This document shows positions 16,029 through 24,216 of a stretch of DNA of 47,487 bases, piece after piece. This DNA comes from Rhizobium esperanzae (GTDB taxonomy: Bacteria; Pseudomonadota; Alphaproteobacteria; Rhizobiales; Rhizobiaceae): assembly GCF_014197615.1 (NCBI RefSeq), contig NZ_JACIFY010000018.1, forward strand, positions 1 to 47,487, in the 5' to 3' direction. The notes beneath the pieces were generated by a model. The model searched no databases. It was given only the letters and a program-made list of their open reading frames with translations, and was not told the origin of the DNA. Both the position numbers and the translations under genes were made by a program. Numbering within the stretch: the first letter of the stretch is position 1; every line of letters starts with the position of its first letter.

Positions 16029-16286
16029 ATGCTGAAAACCGATACCCGCCAAGCGAATTGGCGTCGTGCCAATCCAGGCAAATATGATGCTCACCTAGCC
16101 GTACAGCGGGCAATCAAGGCAGGCGAACTGGAAAAGCAAACCTGCGAAGTCTGCGGGGGCGAAGCGGTCGATGCTCATCATGATCGATATGACGAACCTT
16201 TAAAGGTACGGTGGTTATGCCGAAGGCACCACACGCGGCTTCACCATTACGGCGAAGACATGTTTCCGATCAGGAATACACTTTAG
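16029..16286 (+). CDS. Small HNH-like zinc-finger protein
   Basis: An 85-residue basic protein. The C-terminal half has the spacing of a zinc-binding HNH-type motif: CEVCGG, then DAHHDRYDEPLKVRWLC, then RRHHTRLHH. Similar small proteins are found in phages and mobile regions and may be nicking or homing-type nucleases, though many are uncharacterised. AGGCAGGA lies 7 bases before the ATG at 16029, better than the upstream ATG at 16011. The gene ends directly before a decayed ABC-binding-protein fragment, and the surroundings look like an insertion/deletion hot spot. Catalytic activity is not established; only the Cys/His pattern is seen. Confidence 0.6.
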   Translation: MLKTDTRQANWRRANPGKYDAHLAVQRAIKAGELEKQTCEVCGGEAVDAHHDRYDEPLKVRWLCRRHHTRLHHYGEDMFPIRNTL

Positions 16287-16377
16287 CGGCCAATCTGGCG
16301 CTCGGCGGACACTCGGGTCTATGCGGAGGCCGCAGCGACCATGAGGGACAATATCGTCGCCCTGCCGCTTCCGAGCA
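16287..16377 (+). pseudogene. Frameshifted fragment of a sugar-binding-protein gene resembling the one at 8620
   Basis: About 90 bases align with 9414-9503 of the binding-protein gene (shared runs include CTCGGCGGACACT, GGTCTATGCGGA and GCCGCAGCGACCATGA). There is a 3-base insertion near the start, an extra C in CACTCGGG that breaks the frame, and scattered substitutions. Similarity stops on both sides. It is a relic of a paralogous transporter gene or of an illegitimate duplication, not a functional gene. Confidence 0.7.
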
Positions 16378-16470
16378 GTGGAGCGCATTTGGAGGCAGCA
16401 GCGGAACAATGATCTGCCGGCGAGGTTGTGGATAGGCCAAGCACGCAAAGATCCCAAGGAGGACACCCAG

Positions 16471-16791
16471 ATGCGTATGAAACTCGTAGCCGCTTCACTT
16501 TTCGCCATCGGCATGGCCACGTCAGCCTTCGCTCAATCCAATCCGGCGCCGGCCGGCGCCACGATCGACAAGAACCAGGCCGACCAAGGCGGTGGCGCGA
16601 GCAGCGACACGAAAGCCAAGAAGCCGATGACCATGGACACCACGACGACCGGCTCGACCACCAGCGGCACGATGAAAATGGATAAGACCAAGTGCCCCAA
16701 TCCGGTCAACAATTCCGCCAACCTCCAGACGCAGGGCGGCACCAGCAACGCCACGCCGATGGATGAGGCCTGCGCAGCTCACAACAACTGA
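16471..16791 (+). CDS. Small secreted threonine/asparagine-rich protein
   Basis: A 106-residue protein with a clear signal peptide (MRMKLVAASLFAIGMATSAFA, cleavage AFA-QS near residue 21). The mature part is low-complexity and hydrophilic, rich in Thr, Ser, Lys and Asn (TMDTTTTGSTTSGTMKMDK), with two Cys residues (in KCPNP and DEACA) that could form a disulphide. It is probably a periplasmic protein of unknown function, of a type often found in rhizobia. AAGGAGG sits 9 bases before the ATG at 16471, and an excellent terminator follows the stop, so it is a monocistronic unit. Confidence 0.8.
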   Translation: MRMKLVAASLFAIGMATSAFAQSNPAPAGATIDKNQADQGGGASSDTKAKKPMTMDTTTTGSTTSGTMKMDKTKCPNPVNNSANLQTQGGTSNATPMDEACAAHNN

Positions 16792-16803
16792 TCGGCCTCC
16801 AGC

Positions 16804-16829
16804 AAAACCCCGCTCCGGCGGGGTTTTTT
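16804..16829 (+). terminator. Rho-independent terminator of the small secreted protein gene
   Basis: AAAACCCCGC (16804-16813) pairs with GCGGGGTTTT around TCCG and continues as six T residues. The A-run on the other side makes it potentially bidirectional, but the minus-strand small gene ends before reaching it. Confidence 0.9.
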
Positions 16830-16951
16830 GCGGATCGCGTTCTGCGAGGAGAAACTGAACTTGTACTTCAGGAAGGGTAGCCCGCAGTTCGCACGACTTC
16901 ACCGCGGCGATTGTGTCCGATGGTCCAACCCGCAGAGCCAATCAATGTGGA

Positions 16952-17086
16952 TTACCTGCCGAGCAGCGCGACAAGCGATGTCGGCATCTCCACCGCGAAT
17001 AAATTCATTGCCGTGCCGATAATGATCACCCACACGGCTATGACGAAAATGAGCGCTGCGATCCTGATTTCGACTGGCCCCAGCAT
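16952..17086 (-). CDS. Small single-pass membrane protein, 44 residues
   Basis: The minus strand from 17086 encodes MLGPVEIRIAALIFVIAVW followed by VIIIGTAMNLF and VEMPTSLVALLGR, ending with TAA at 16954-16952. A strongly hydrophobic stretch (about residues 8-29) predicts one transmembrane helix. A run of nine G residues ends 6 bases before the ATG and can serve as the Shine-Dalgarno sequence. No family is recognised. It is too short for common ORF cut-offs but has a coherent membrane-protein composition, whereas the overlapping frames do not. Confidence 0.55.
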   Translation of the reverse strand: MLGPVEIRIAALIFVIAVWVIIIGTAMNLFAVEMPTSLVALLGR

Positions 17087-17136
17087 ATGCGTCCCCCCCC
17101 CGAGACAAAGCCTTCTTTATCCCTCGCGCGAATTCG

Positions 17137-18207
17137 CTATGGCGAGGGATGTTGTGCGGCTGCAGAGAGCGTAGGCGCGCGCAGCGCCGAGGCCTTGGGT
17201 CTCTCGAAACTGATGTCGCTTTGACCGATCAAGTCGCCGGACACGGCCTTGTTGCTGCGTTCGAGATAGTGCCCATCGAGGAAGGAGCGGTAGGCGTCTG
17301 CGATACCCTCCCGCAGATCTATCTTGGGAGACCAGCCGAGAGCGCGCAGCTTATCGACGCTCAAGAGTTTGCGTGGTGTGCCGTCTGGCTTGGTGAGGTC
17401 GTGCGTGATCTCGCCTTCGAAACCGACGACCTCGGAGACAAGGCGTATCAGTTCGAGGATGGTAATGTCTTCGCCAGACCCTACGTTCACATGACTTTCC
17501 GCAGAATAGGTCTTCATGAGATGGAGGCAGGCGTCGGCACAATCGTTTACATGCAGGAATTCGCGCCGCGGCGTGCCGGTACCCCAGATGCATATCTCTT
17601 GCTGCCGGTTGATCTTGGCCTCATGCGCCTTGCGGATCAGGGCCGGCATGACATGGCTTGACCCGAGGTCAAAATTGTCCTCTGGACCATAAAGATTGGT
17701 GGGCATGGCCGAGATGAAATCCCTGCCGTGCTGTTTGCGATAGGCTTGGCAGAGCTTCAATCCGGCAATTTTGGCGATTGCATACCATTCATTCGTGGGC
17801 TCGAGCGATCCACTGAGCAGCGAGTCCTCGACGATCGGCTGATCGGCGAATTTCGGATAGATGCAGGACGAGCCCAGAAACATCAGCTTTTCAACGCCAG
17901 CCCTATGGGCCGCGTGGATGACGTTCGCTTGGAGAATCAAGTTGTCGTAAAGGAAGTCGGCCGGATAGCTCGCGTTCGCGAGAATACCGCCGACCCGCGC
18001 AGCCGCCAGGAAGACAGCGTCAGGACGATTTCTGCTCATCCAGGCTTCCACCTGCTCCTGCCGTCTGAGATCGACCTCGGCGCGGGTGGCCGTCAAAATC
18101 TCGCAGCCCTCGGAAGCAAGACGCCGCACGATCGCAGAGCCCACCATGCCACGGTGCCCCGCGACATAGACCCTCTTTCCGGCAAGGCTGTAGATCACCT
18201 CAGGCAT
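17137..18207 (-). CDS. fcl: GDP-L-fucose synthase (GDP-4-keto-6-deoxymannose epimerase/reductase)
   Basis: A 356-residue extended SDR enzyme. It has the NADP-binding motif VYVAGHRGMVGSAI (about 13-26), the diagnostic AAARVGGILAN segment, the catalytic SSCIYP serine/cysteine and YAIAKIAG (Tyr-x3-Lys), then SAMPTNLYGPEDNFD and REFLHVND typical of WcaG/Fcl. It converts GDP-4-keto-6-deoxy-mannose to GDP-L-fucose for the exopolysaccharide. Its partner GDP-mannose 4,6-dehydratase (gmd) is not in the window. The C-terminus is about 40 residues longer than usual. GGAGGGGG lies before the ATG at 18207. Last gene of the five-gene minus-strand operon, 26 bases after the BY-kinase gene. Confidence 0.92.
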   Translation of the reverse strand: MPEVIYSLAGKRVYVAGHRGMVGSAIVRRLASEGCEILTATRAEVDLRRQEQVEAWMSRNRPDAVFLAAARVGGILANASYPADFLYDNLILQANVIHAAHRAGVEKLMFLGSSCIYPKFADQPIVEDSLLSGSLEPTNEWYAIAKIAGLKLCQAYRKQHGRDFISAMPTNLYGPEDNFDLGSSHVMPALIRKAHEAKINRQQEICIWGTGTPRREFLHVNDCADACLHLMKTYSAESHVNVGSGEDITILELIRLVSEVVGFEGEITHDLTKPDGTPRKLLSVDKLRALGWSPKIDLREGIADAYRSFLDGHYLERSNKAVSGDLIGQSDISFERPKASALRAPTLSAAAQHPSP

Positions 18208-18233
18208 AGGCAAATCCCCCTCCAACTCGAATA

Positions 18234-20513
18234 CTAATGCAGAAGAAAGTGATGCTTCATGGTTCGGACAATTTCGAGAATTGAGCGATTACCATGGGTC
18301 GTGATGTATTCAGGCTTTGGATCGTAATATTTCATCAGAGATTTCGAAAAAAGCTCGGAGTCACTGAAGTTATACAACGCGTGATTTTTGGGATTTACAT
18401 TGTTGATCGCGACAAGGATTTCCGAATTTCGCGAGCTTTTCATTTGCTGGAGGCTGAATTCGAACGCGCGGCGGCTCGTCCTTCCCCATTTAACAACTGC
18501 CAGTGTTCTCTCCGTCAGGGCAGTCAAATGCACGGTATCTGTCGAGACGAGCACAGGCGCGCTATCGAAGATGACAATCTGGCCGGCCGCGCCTGCCATC
18601 TCGAGGATTTCTGCCAGGCCGTTCGAACGGATGCGCCGCTGGAGACTGGGTTTGCCAGATGGAATGAAGTGGATACCGCTTGGATGGCGATAAACAATGT
18701 CGTGGATATCCGCCTGACCATTCAGGAATTCATTCAATCCGTGCGTTAGCTCCGACCGGAAAAACGAATCGAGCTTTCCCCGTCGAAGATCGCCGTCAAC
18801 CAGGAGCACCGGAATTGCGGCGGCGGCAAGTTCAATAGCCAGCGATCTCGCGACAAGCGACTTGCCTTCTCCGCTGTGAGCCGACGTAACGACGATACTG
18901 TTCGGCAACTTGCCGCCGTTGGACTGTTTGAGTGAAAGGACCACGGTACGGATTGCTTCGTCGAACATCGGGACCGGCATATGTTCGAACATCGTTTTCG
19001 AATTTTCCCTCCGCGCCAGACGCGGGATAAGTCCAGCCGGTATGGTGCGTGCTATTCGCGCGATTTGGTCGAAACTCCGAACGGTCCGGTCCCACATTTC
19101 GATCACGAAAGCAGCCGTTACGGCGGCCGAGATTGCAGCCACGAGGGCGCCCACCAGATAGAAAAGTCGTCCACGTCCTTGTGATACGAGCGGCACTGAG
19201 GCCGGTGAGAAAACCTCCAACTCCGCCCCCGGCAGCCTGGCCTTGGCGGCAAGGTCTCGGCGCTGGTCTTCGAGCTTGTCGAGAGTCGCTTGCTCCTTTT
19301 CGGCGATACGCTGCAGGCGCGTCAATTCCGTCTGTGCCAGGGCATCCCGCGTGCGTCTTTCCTGAGCACCAGCCAGGATGGATTGCACCGCGTTGGCTTC
19401 ATGATCAAGTGCGGCGAGCTTGGCGCGCATCGCAAGGAGATATTGTTTGGTCGCAATGTCGAGATCGATGCGGGATTGTTCGATCTTCCTGCGTAAATCC
19501 ACCACGGCCTCGGCATTCCCGTCATAGGTCTCGAGGAAACGGGCGAGATCCTGCTCCTGCGCGTGAAGATCGCGCTGCTTTGCGGTAATGCTGTCCGGGA
19601 CAATGATATTCTGTACCGCGACCGAAGCGTTATCCGTTGCTTCCAGTGCGGATATCGTCGCCTTTACCTCAATCCGGCTTTCCTCGATCTTCCCTTCGCG
19701 ACCAGTGAGTTCCAGCAGTGTTTTGATACGTTCATCCTGAGCATCCTCTTTCGAGACGATGTCCATCGATTCCTGGTAGTTGCGGGCAGCGTCGCGAGCG
19801 ATATCCGAGCGAGCCTGTTGTTCGGTGATGCGCTGTCGGATCCATTCTGCCGCTGCATCCAGGCGGCCACGGACACTCTCCCTCCGCTCATCGAGGTAAA
19901 TACTGACGAGCCGGTTGGGAACCGCGGCTGCGAGTTCGGCATCACTCGCAGTGAAGCTGATCTGGATAACTTCGCTCTTGTCTTCGTGCCACACGCCGAG
20001 CGCTTGATAATATTCCGGGATGGTGGCTTCGATGCCGTCTCCTACCGGCAAAGCGGATTTTTTCGTGTCGAACAGGCCGCGCAACTTTGCCCGGATCCTG
20101 TTGATAAACGAGACCTTCCGCAGCGCTGGATTGAATTCCTGCAACGCGTTAAGCCGCATTTCGCGGACAACTCGCTCTGCAATGCTTCTGGACAGAAGCC
20201 GCTCAGTTTCCGATTTCACGTCAAGCAGATCACCACGGCTGGTATCGTCCGCACCAAGTGCTGTCGCCAGAGGCTGGTGGACAATCAATCGGGCCCAGGC
20301 CTGATAGGTGGGCTTCAACCCGGAGATCGCATTCGCCGCGGGCACCATTAGCAGCACGGTTATCACAATGATCAGGACCATTCTTCGCCTGACGAGACCG
20401 ATGGCGGATGCCAGATCGAAATGATCCGCCTTCGTCTCAGCCTGAAAGCGAGGATCATAGCGCATCGGCGAGATCGGAAGATTGCGGTCCGGCGGAAGAG
20501 TGGAAATCGTCAT
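18234..20513 (-). CDS. Polysaccharide co-polymerase with BY-kinase domain (Wzz / ExoP-like)
   Basis: A 759-residue inner-membrane protein. A Wzz domain follows the N-terminal tail: TM1 at about 44-64, a periplasmic part with long coiled coil (about 210-430) and the proline-glycine-containing segment before TM2 (about 460-481). The cytoplasmic BY-kinase domain has Walker A SAHSGEGKS (554-562), Walker A' LLVDGDLRR (580-588) and Walker B IVIFDSAP (656-663). The C-terminal tail holds Tyr724, 739, 740 and 746, candidate autophosphorylation sites. Such proteins set chain length and gate export together with the outer-membrane channel. Overlaps the upstream glycosyltransferase gene by 4 bases. Confidence 0.92.
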   Translation of the reverse strand: MTISTLPPDRNLPISPMRYDPRFQAETKADHFDLASAIGLVRRRMVLIIVITVLLMVPAANAISGLKPTYQAWARLIVHQPLATALGADDTSRGDLLDVKSETERLLSRSIAERVVREMRLNALQEFNPALRKVSFINRIRAKLRGLFDTKKSALPVGDGIEATIPEYYQALGVWHEDKSEVIQISFTASDAELAAAVPNRLVSIYLDERRESVRGRLDAAAEWIRQRITEQQARSDIARDAARNYQESMDIVSKEDAQDERIKTLLELTGREGKIEESRIEVKATISALEATDNASVAVQNIIVPDSITAKQRDLHAQEQDLARFLETYDGNAEAVVDLRRKIEQSRIDLDIATKQYLLAMRAKLAALDHEANAVQSILAGAQERRTRDALAQTELTRLQRIAEKEQATLDKLEDQRRDLAAKARLPGAELEVFSPASVPLVSQGRGRLFYLVGALVAAISAAVTAAFVIEMWDRTVRSFDQIARIARTIPAGLIPRLARRENSKTMFEHMPVPMFDEAIRTVVLSLKQSNGGKLPNSIVVTSAHSGEGKSLVARSLAIELAAAAIPVLLVDGDLRRGKLDSFFRSELTHGLNEFLNGQADIHDIVYRHPSGIHFIPSGKPSLQRRIRSNGLAEILEMAGAAGQIVIFDSAPVLVSTDTVHLTALTERTLAVVKWGRTSRRAFEFSLQQMKSSRNSEILVAINNVNPKNHALYNFSDSELFSKSLMKYYDPKPEYITTHGNRSILEIVRTMKHHFLLH

Positions 20514-21652
20514 CGTGCGCCAACCATTGCTTGAGGTTTCGCGGAAACGGTTTCGTAAAGGCTCTCAAGCGACCGCATATAGGCCCTCATACTGAAATGG
20601 TTGAGATAATGTGCGCGCCCCTGGACCGAGAGGCGGATGCAGATTTCCGGATCGGACACCAGCTTCACCAGTGCTGCAGCCAGGGCATCCTGGTCTCCGA
20701 CCGGGACGAATATCCCGGTTTCACCGTCGGTAATGACTTCGTCATGCGCCCCGACACGCGTGGTGACGACGGCAAGCCCATGGGACAGCCCTTCGAGCAC
20801 GGCCATTGCCAGACCTTCGGCGTGCGAAGGCAAGACCAGTATATCGGCACGCGCACACAGGGCTCGGGCCTCAGCGGCGTCAAGCCAGCCCGGCATCTCG
20901 ACCAGACCTGAAAGCGCCATGGCGTCAGCCTGACGACGATATTCCTCGACGGGTCCGTCGCCTGCTAGCACAGCTCGCCACTGGAGTCCTCTCATGACCG
21001 GGTGGCTCAGTGCCTGCAGAAGCTCCGTGACGCCCTTGCGCTCGCTCAACCGGCCGAGGAATACGATCAACGGCGTCTGGCCGCCGCGAATATCGTGTGC
21101 CCCGGGATCGGGGACGCAATTATGGGCAACGACCGTGCGGCGCTCGTCGACACCCAACAGTGTCGTCAGCGTCGCGCGGTCGCGCTGGCCCAGTGCCACA
21201 ACGCAATCGGCGTTCTGAAACATCCGGCGAATGAGTCGCTGTTGGCGCGGCGAGCGTTGCGCAAAGTCGCCGGCGTAGTCGTAGTCGTGCAGGTGCAGTA
21301 TATGGCAGCACCCGAACAAGCGGGCAGCAGCCGTCAGGATCAGTTTTCGGGAGGTGCTGCCACGGCCGGCGATATGAATATGGTGGATGCGGGCGGGCGC
21401 AACGATCCGGTCCCTTGCCATCGTCAGGATGGCGCCGAGCAGGCGGAGGGGTGAGCTCAGCTTGGACCATCGAACCCCTCTGGTATCGGTGACGAAATGT
21501 TTCGTGCCGGTCTCTTTCGCTGTCTCTGTTATATAGCCGACCAGCCTGCCGATGCCGCCGCCGTTCTCGCAGCCGCCCGGAACATAGTGGCGGACGCTCG
21601 CTACGCTCCGTGCAGTCATTCGACGTCCGTCCGTGAGTACCTCCATCAGCAT
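20510..21652 (-). CDS. Glycosyltransferase family 4
   Basis: A 380-residue GT-B enzyme. The N-terminal half has the acceptor-domain motif YVPGGCENGGGIGRLVGY, and the C-terminal half has the sugar-nucleotide-binding features VFLGRLSERKGVTELL (about 195-210) and the family motif HAEGLAMAVLEGLSHGLAVV (E-x7-E). It should add one sugar from a nucleotide donor to the undecaprenyl-linked repeat unit on the cytoplasmic face of the membrane. Donor and linkage cannot be read from the sequence. It overlaps its neighbours by 7 bases (upstream) and 4 bases (downstream), so it is translationally coupled within the operon. An alternative internal start at MTARSV (about residue 12) is possible. Confidence 0.9.
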   Translation of the reverse strand: MLMEVLTDGRRMTARSVASVRHYVPGGCENGGGIGRLVGYITETAKETGTKHFVTDTRGVRWSKLSSPLRLLGAILTMARDRIVAPARIHHIHIAGRGSTSRKLILTAAARLFGCCHILHLHDYDYAGDFAQRSPRQQRLIRRMFQNADCVVALGQRDRATLTTLLGVDERRTVVAHNCVPDPGAHDIRGGQTPLIVFLGRLSERKGVTELLQALSHPVMRGLQWRAVLAGDGPVEEYRRQADAMALSGLVEMPGWLDAAEARALCARADILVLPSHAEGLAMAVLEGLSHGLAVVTTRVGAHDEVITDGETGIFVPVGDQDALAAALVKLVSDPEICIRLSVQGRAHYLNHFSMRAYMRSLESLYETVSAKPQAMVGAR

Positions 21653-22746
21653 GATCCGACCACCTCCCGATAAACGGCCGCGGCTTGGGCGCCGACGCGT
21701 TCAGGCGAATTCGGTCCTTTGGCCCATGCGAGCGCATTGTCACCGAAATTGCTTCTAAGCCCGCCATTGTCCGCCAATGTCCTGATCGCTGCCGCGAGCT
21801 CTTTGACATCGCCGGGAGGGACCACCATTCCCAGCCCGTTGGGCTCAACGGTGCTTCGCAACTCGCCGACATCCGTGACGATGACCGGTTTGCCAAAGGC
21901 GGCAGCAAGGTTGAGCACACCGCTTTGCGATGCTTCGGTATAGGGAAGCACGACGATATCGGTATCCAGGAAAAGCTGGGCGACTTCCGCATCCTCGATA
22001 AAACGATTGCGAATATCGTAACGGCCGGCATCCCCCATAAGCGACTGGAAGACCAGCGGATTGTCGCCACGGCCCGCGACCGTGATGCGCAGGTTGGGAA
22101 GCACATCCTTGAGCATCGCCTCGGCCCGGACCAGATGTTCGAGGCCCTTATAGGCAAAAATCCGCCCGAAGAGCAGGACGCGTATGGTTCCATCCGCTTG
22201 GCGCGGCGCCATATTCTGCCGCCGGGCGAGTTCCGCATAGCGAAGGATGGAAGGATGCGACAGGACATGCACACAGTCCGGCGCTTTTGAGTATCGATCG
22301 AGGACCAGCCGCTTCAGCCCCTCGCCATGAACGACGAGATGTCCGGATTGCTTCACCATCAATTCGGGAGCCCAGACGGGCAGCGTACGCGTATCGGAAT
22401 CGCCGGGGTGGATTTCCACATCATGAACGGTCGTCACGAGCGGGATCGGGCGCCAGAACGGCACGGCCAGGTTCAGCCAAAGTGTCGAATTGCTGAGGAG
22501 ATGAATAAGGTTGGGCTGCTCCCGCCGGATCAGACGCGTAAGCTGGTAGAGAAACCAGGGATTGGAGAGAGAACGGTGTCTCGGCCAGTCCAGAAGGTGC
22601 AGGTCGACAGCGGGATCGATGGAAGAGGCGAGATGTGCATAGCGCCGGCGCGGCACAGCAAGCACAACGTTTAGATGTTGGGCAACGCCACTGGCGAAGG
22701 AGATGGTATAGTCTTCCAGTTCGGAAACCAGTAAAAGCGCCTTCAT
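21646..22746 (-). CDS. Glycosyltransferase family 4
   Basis: A 366-residue GT-B protein. Its N-terminal domain contains HLLSNSTLWLNLAVPFW and TTVHDVEIHPGD; the C-terminal domain contains VLLFGRIFAYKGLEHLV (donor-binding) and the E-x7-E-like region PYTEASQSGVLNLAAAFGKP. It probably extends the lipid-linked repeat unit. The start codon overlaps the stop of the GT2 gene by 4 bases and its end overlaps the next glycosyltransferase. It is closer to GTs that lengthen exopolysaccharide repeat units than to sucrose or trehalose synthases; specificity is unknown. Confidence 0.9.
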   Translation of the reverse strand: MKALLLVSELEDYTISFASGVAQHLNVVLAVPRRRYAHLASSIDPAVDLHLLDWPRHRSLSNPWFLYQLTRLIRREQPNLIHLLSNSTLWLNLAVPFWRPIPLVTTVHDVEIHPGDSDTRTLPVWAPELMVKQSGHLVVHGEGLKRLVLDRYSKAPDCVHVLSHPSILRYAELARRQNMAPRQADGTIRVLLFGRIFAYKGLEHLVRAEAMLKDVLPNLRITVAGRGDNPLVFQSLMGDAGRYDIRNRFIEDAEVAQLFLDTDIVVLPYTEASQSGVLNLAAAFGKPVIVTDVGELRSTVEPNGLGMVVPPGDVKELAAAIRTLADNGGLRSNFGDNALAWAKGPNSPERVGAQAAAVYREVVGSC

Positions 22747-23693
22747 TTCGCTGCCTCCGACAAGCCGACGTCGAGGGCGAGCCGTGACAGGCCGCGCGCC
22801 GAGCGCAAACTATCGCGCGTCCGCCTGAACAGGTTAGGCTCGCCGGCAAAGAAAAGGCCTTCGACGGCAAGCTTGAACCGGGTGCGTGCGTCGGCTCCCT
22901 GCAACTTTGCCGACGCGATGCGATAGGGATAGTGATCTGCCAGATGGAGTCTTGCCGGCAGCGCGTGGGCTGAGAGAAATTGGTTCGTTGCTTCAACGGT
23001 ATGTTGCCAGTGAGTCATCCGCCTCCTGAGCGTCGCAGCATCCTCAGTCGAGCGATACCAGTTATTGTTGTGGATGCGGTAGAACCCAAGCGGATCCGGC
23101 ATGGCAATGACGTCCCCCAGAAACGGATAGATCCCCACGAGCCAAGCGTCGGCCGATATGCGGAACTGTTCGGGAATGCTGCCGGCAAAATCCCATGCGC
23201 TGCGTCGTACCGCGACGGCTGACGTCATCGGAAAAGGCCACCAGCCTGCCGATCTGGTCAGCAGCGGCGACAAAGCGCCCGAACACAGGGTTCGAGGGAT
23301 CGGCTTGGACGTCGGCGTGCCATCGACAAGCGTTGGCCGCAGTCGGTGATAGACCAGCGATGCTTGGGGGTTTCCGCGGAACGCTGCAGCCGTCGCCGAT
23401 AGCTTACCCGGCGCCCACCAGTCGTCGGCATCCAGAAAACAGAGGATCTCGCCGGTGCTTGATGCCACAGCCGTATTGATCGCAGCGGCCTGTCCTGCGT
23501 TCTCCTGAAAGATCACCTTCACTCGGCTGTCATAGGTTTCCAGAACTGACCGCGACTGGTCGGTGGAACCGTCATCGACGACGATGATCTCGATATTGCC
23601 GGCGTCTTGGCTCAACACGCTGTCTATCGCCCGCCCGACGAAGCGCGCGTAGTTGTAATTATTGATGAGGACACTGAGGGCCGGCCGCTCCAT
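22743..23693 (-). CDS. Glycosyltransferase family 2
   Basis: A 316-residue GT-A enzyme with the family-2 pattern: LSVLINNYNYARFVGRAIDS at the N-terminus, EIIVVDDGSTDQS (nucleotide-binding Asp), then CFLDADDWW (DxD-type metal site) and a later WWPFPMTS acceptor loop. It acts in the cytosol on the membrane-linked oligosaccharide. First gene of the minus-strand operon; it has no strong Shine-Dalgarno, but the GT2 core begins at once, so the ATG at 23693 is likely. Its promoter must lie in the 520-base intergenic region shared with the divergent polymerase gene. Confidence 0.9.
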   Translation of the reverse strand: MERPALSVLINNYNYARFVGRAIDSVLSQDAGNIEIIVVDDGSTDQSRSVLETYDSRVKVIFQENAGQAAAINTAVASSTGEILCFLDADDWWAPGKLSATAAAFRGNPQASLVYHRLRPTLVDGTPTSKPIPRTLCSGALSPLLTRSAGWWPFPMTSAVAVRRSAWDFAGSIPEQFRISADAWLVGIYPFLGDVIAMPDPLGFYRIHNNNWYRSTEDAATLRRRMTHWQHTVEATNQFLSAHALPARLHLADHYPYRIASAKLQGADARTRFKLAVEGLFFAGEPNLFRRTRDSLRSARGLSRLALDVGLSEAAK

Positions 23694-24216
23694 GACGCGC
23701 GCTCAGGCAGTTTGCCGCGATGCACCGCTGTACGGCAGTGCAAGGTTGCTCAAGAGGTCGACCTTCACGAGAAGAGCGCCCGTCGTGTTGCATAGAGAAC
23801 TAGGATCATGACGCAGAAACATAGAAATCCTAACCTTCCAGGCTTCGACTGCAGAGATCGCCTCTGTCAGAATTGTTGCCCCATTCCAATGGAACCGCGG
23901 TTTACCCACCACGCTCCACGAGACGTTCCTCGGCACGGTAGCGGTGAACGGACAAGCACAACATCTGCTCTTAAGGGCAATCCCGCGGAATGAAGACCCG
24001 TCTTTTGGGTAAATGCCGGCCGGAAGCTTAGGCGCAATATCGTCTTTAGGGGGAGCCAGGGTGCATTAGGCGTAGCCCGTCCTTCCCCAGGATAGATTGA
24101 CTGCCGATGTGGCTGGATGATTGCTTGAGAGCAGCGAAACCACGAAGGCCGAGACCTGTTTTTTGATCTGCCGCGATCAACAGCCGCCAGGTTGTTCAAT
24201 TCAGTCGGGACGGATA
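23694..24216. other. Divergent intergenic region of the exopolysaccharide locus
   Basis: 523 bases between the GT2 operon (minus) and the polymerase operon (plus). No gene is supported. CTTTTGGGTAA at 24003-24013 recurs in inverted orientation upstream of the LuxR-type gene (34449-34459). The region must hold two promoters; I cannot place them with confidence. Confidence 0.4.

Noticed and set aside
17119..17150. Hairpin ATCCCTCGC / GCGAGGGAT over the stop codon of the GDP-fucose synthase gene
   Set aside because: The stem is real, but on the minus strand it is followed by A/G-rich sequence with no T-run, so I do not call a terminator.
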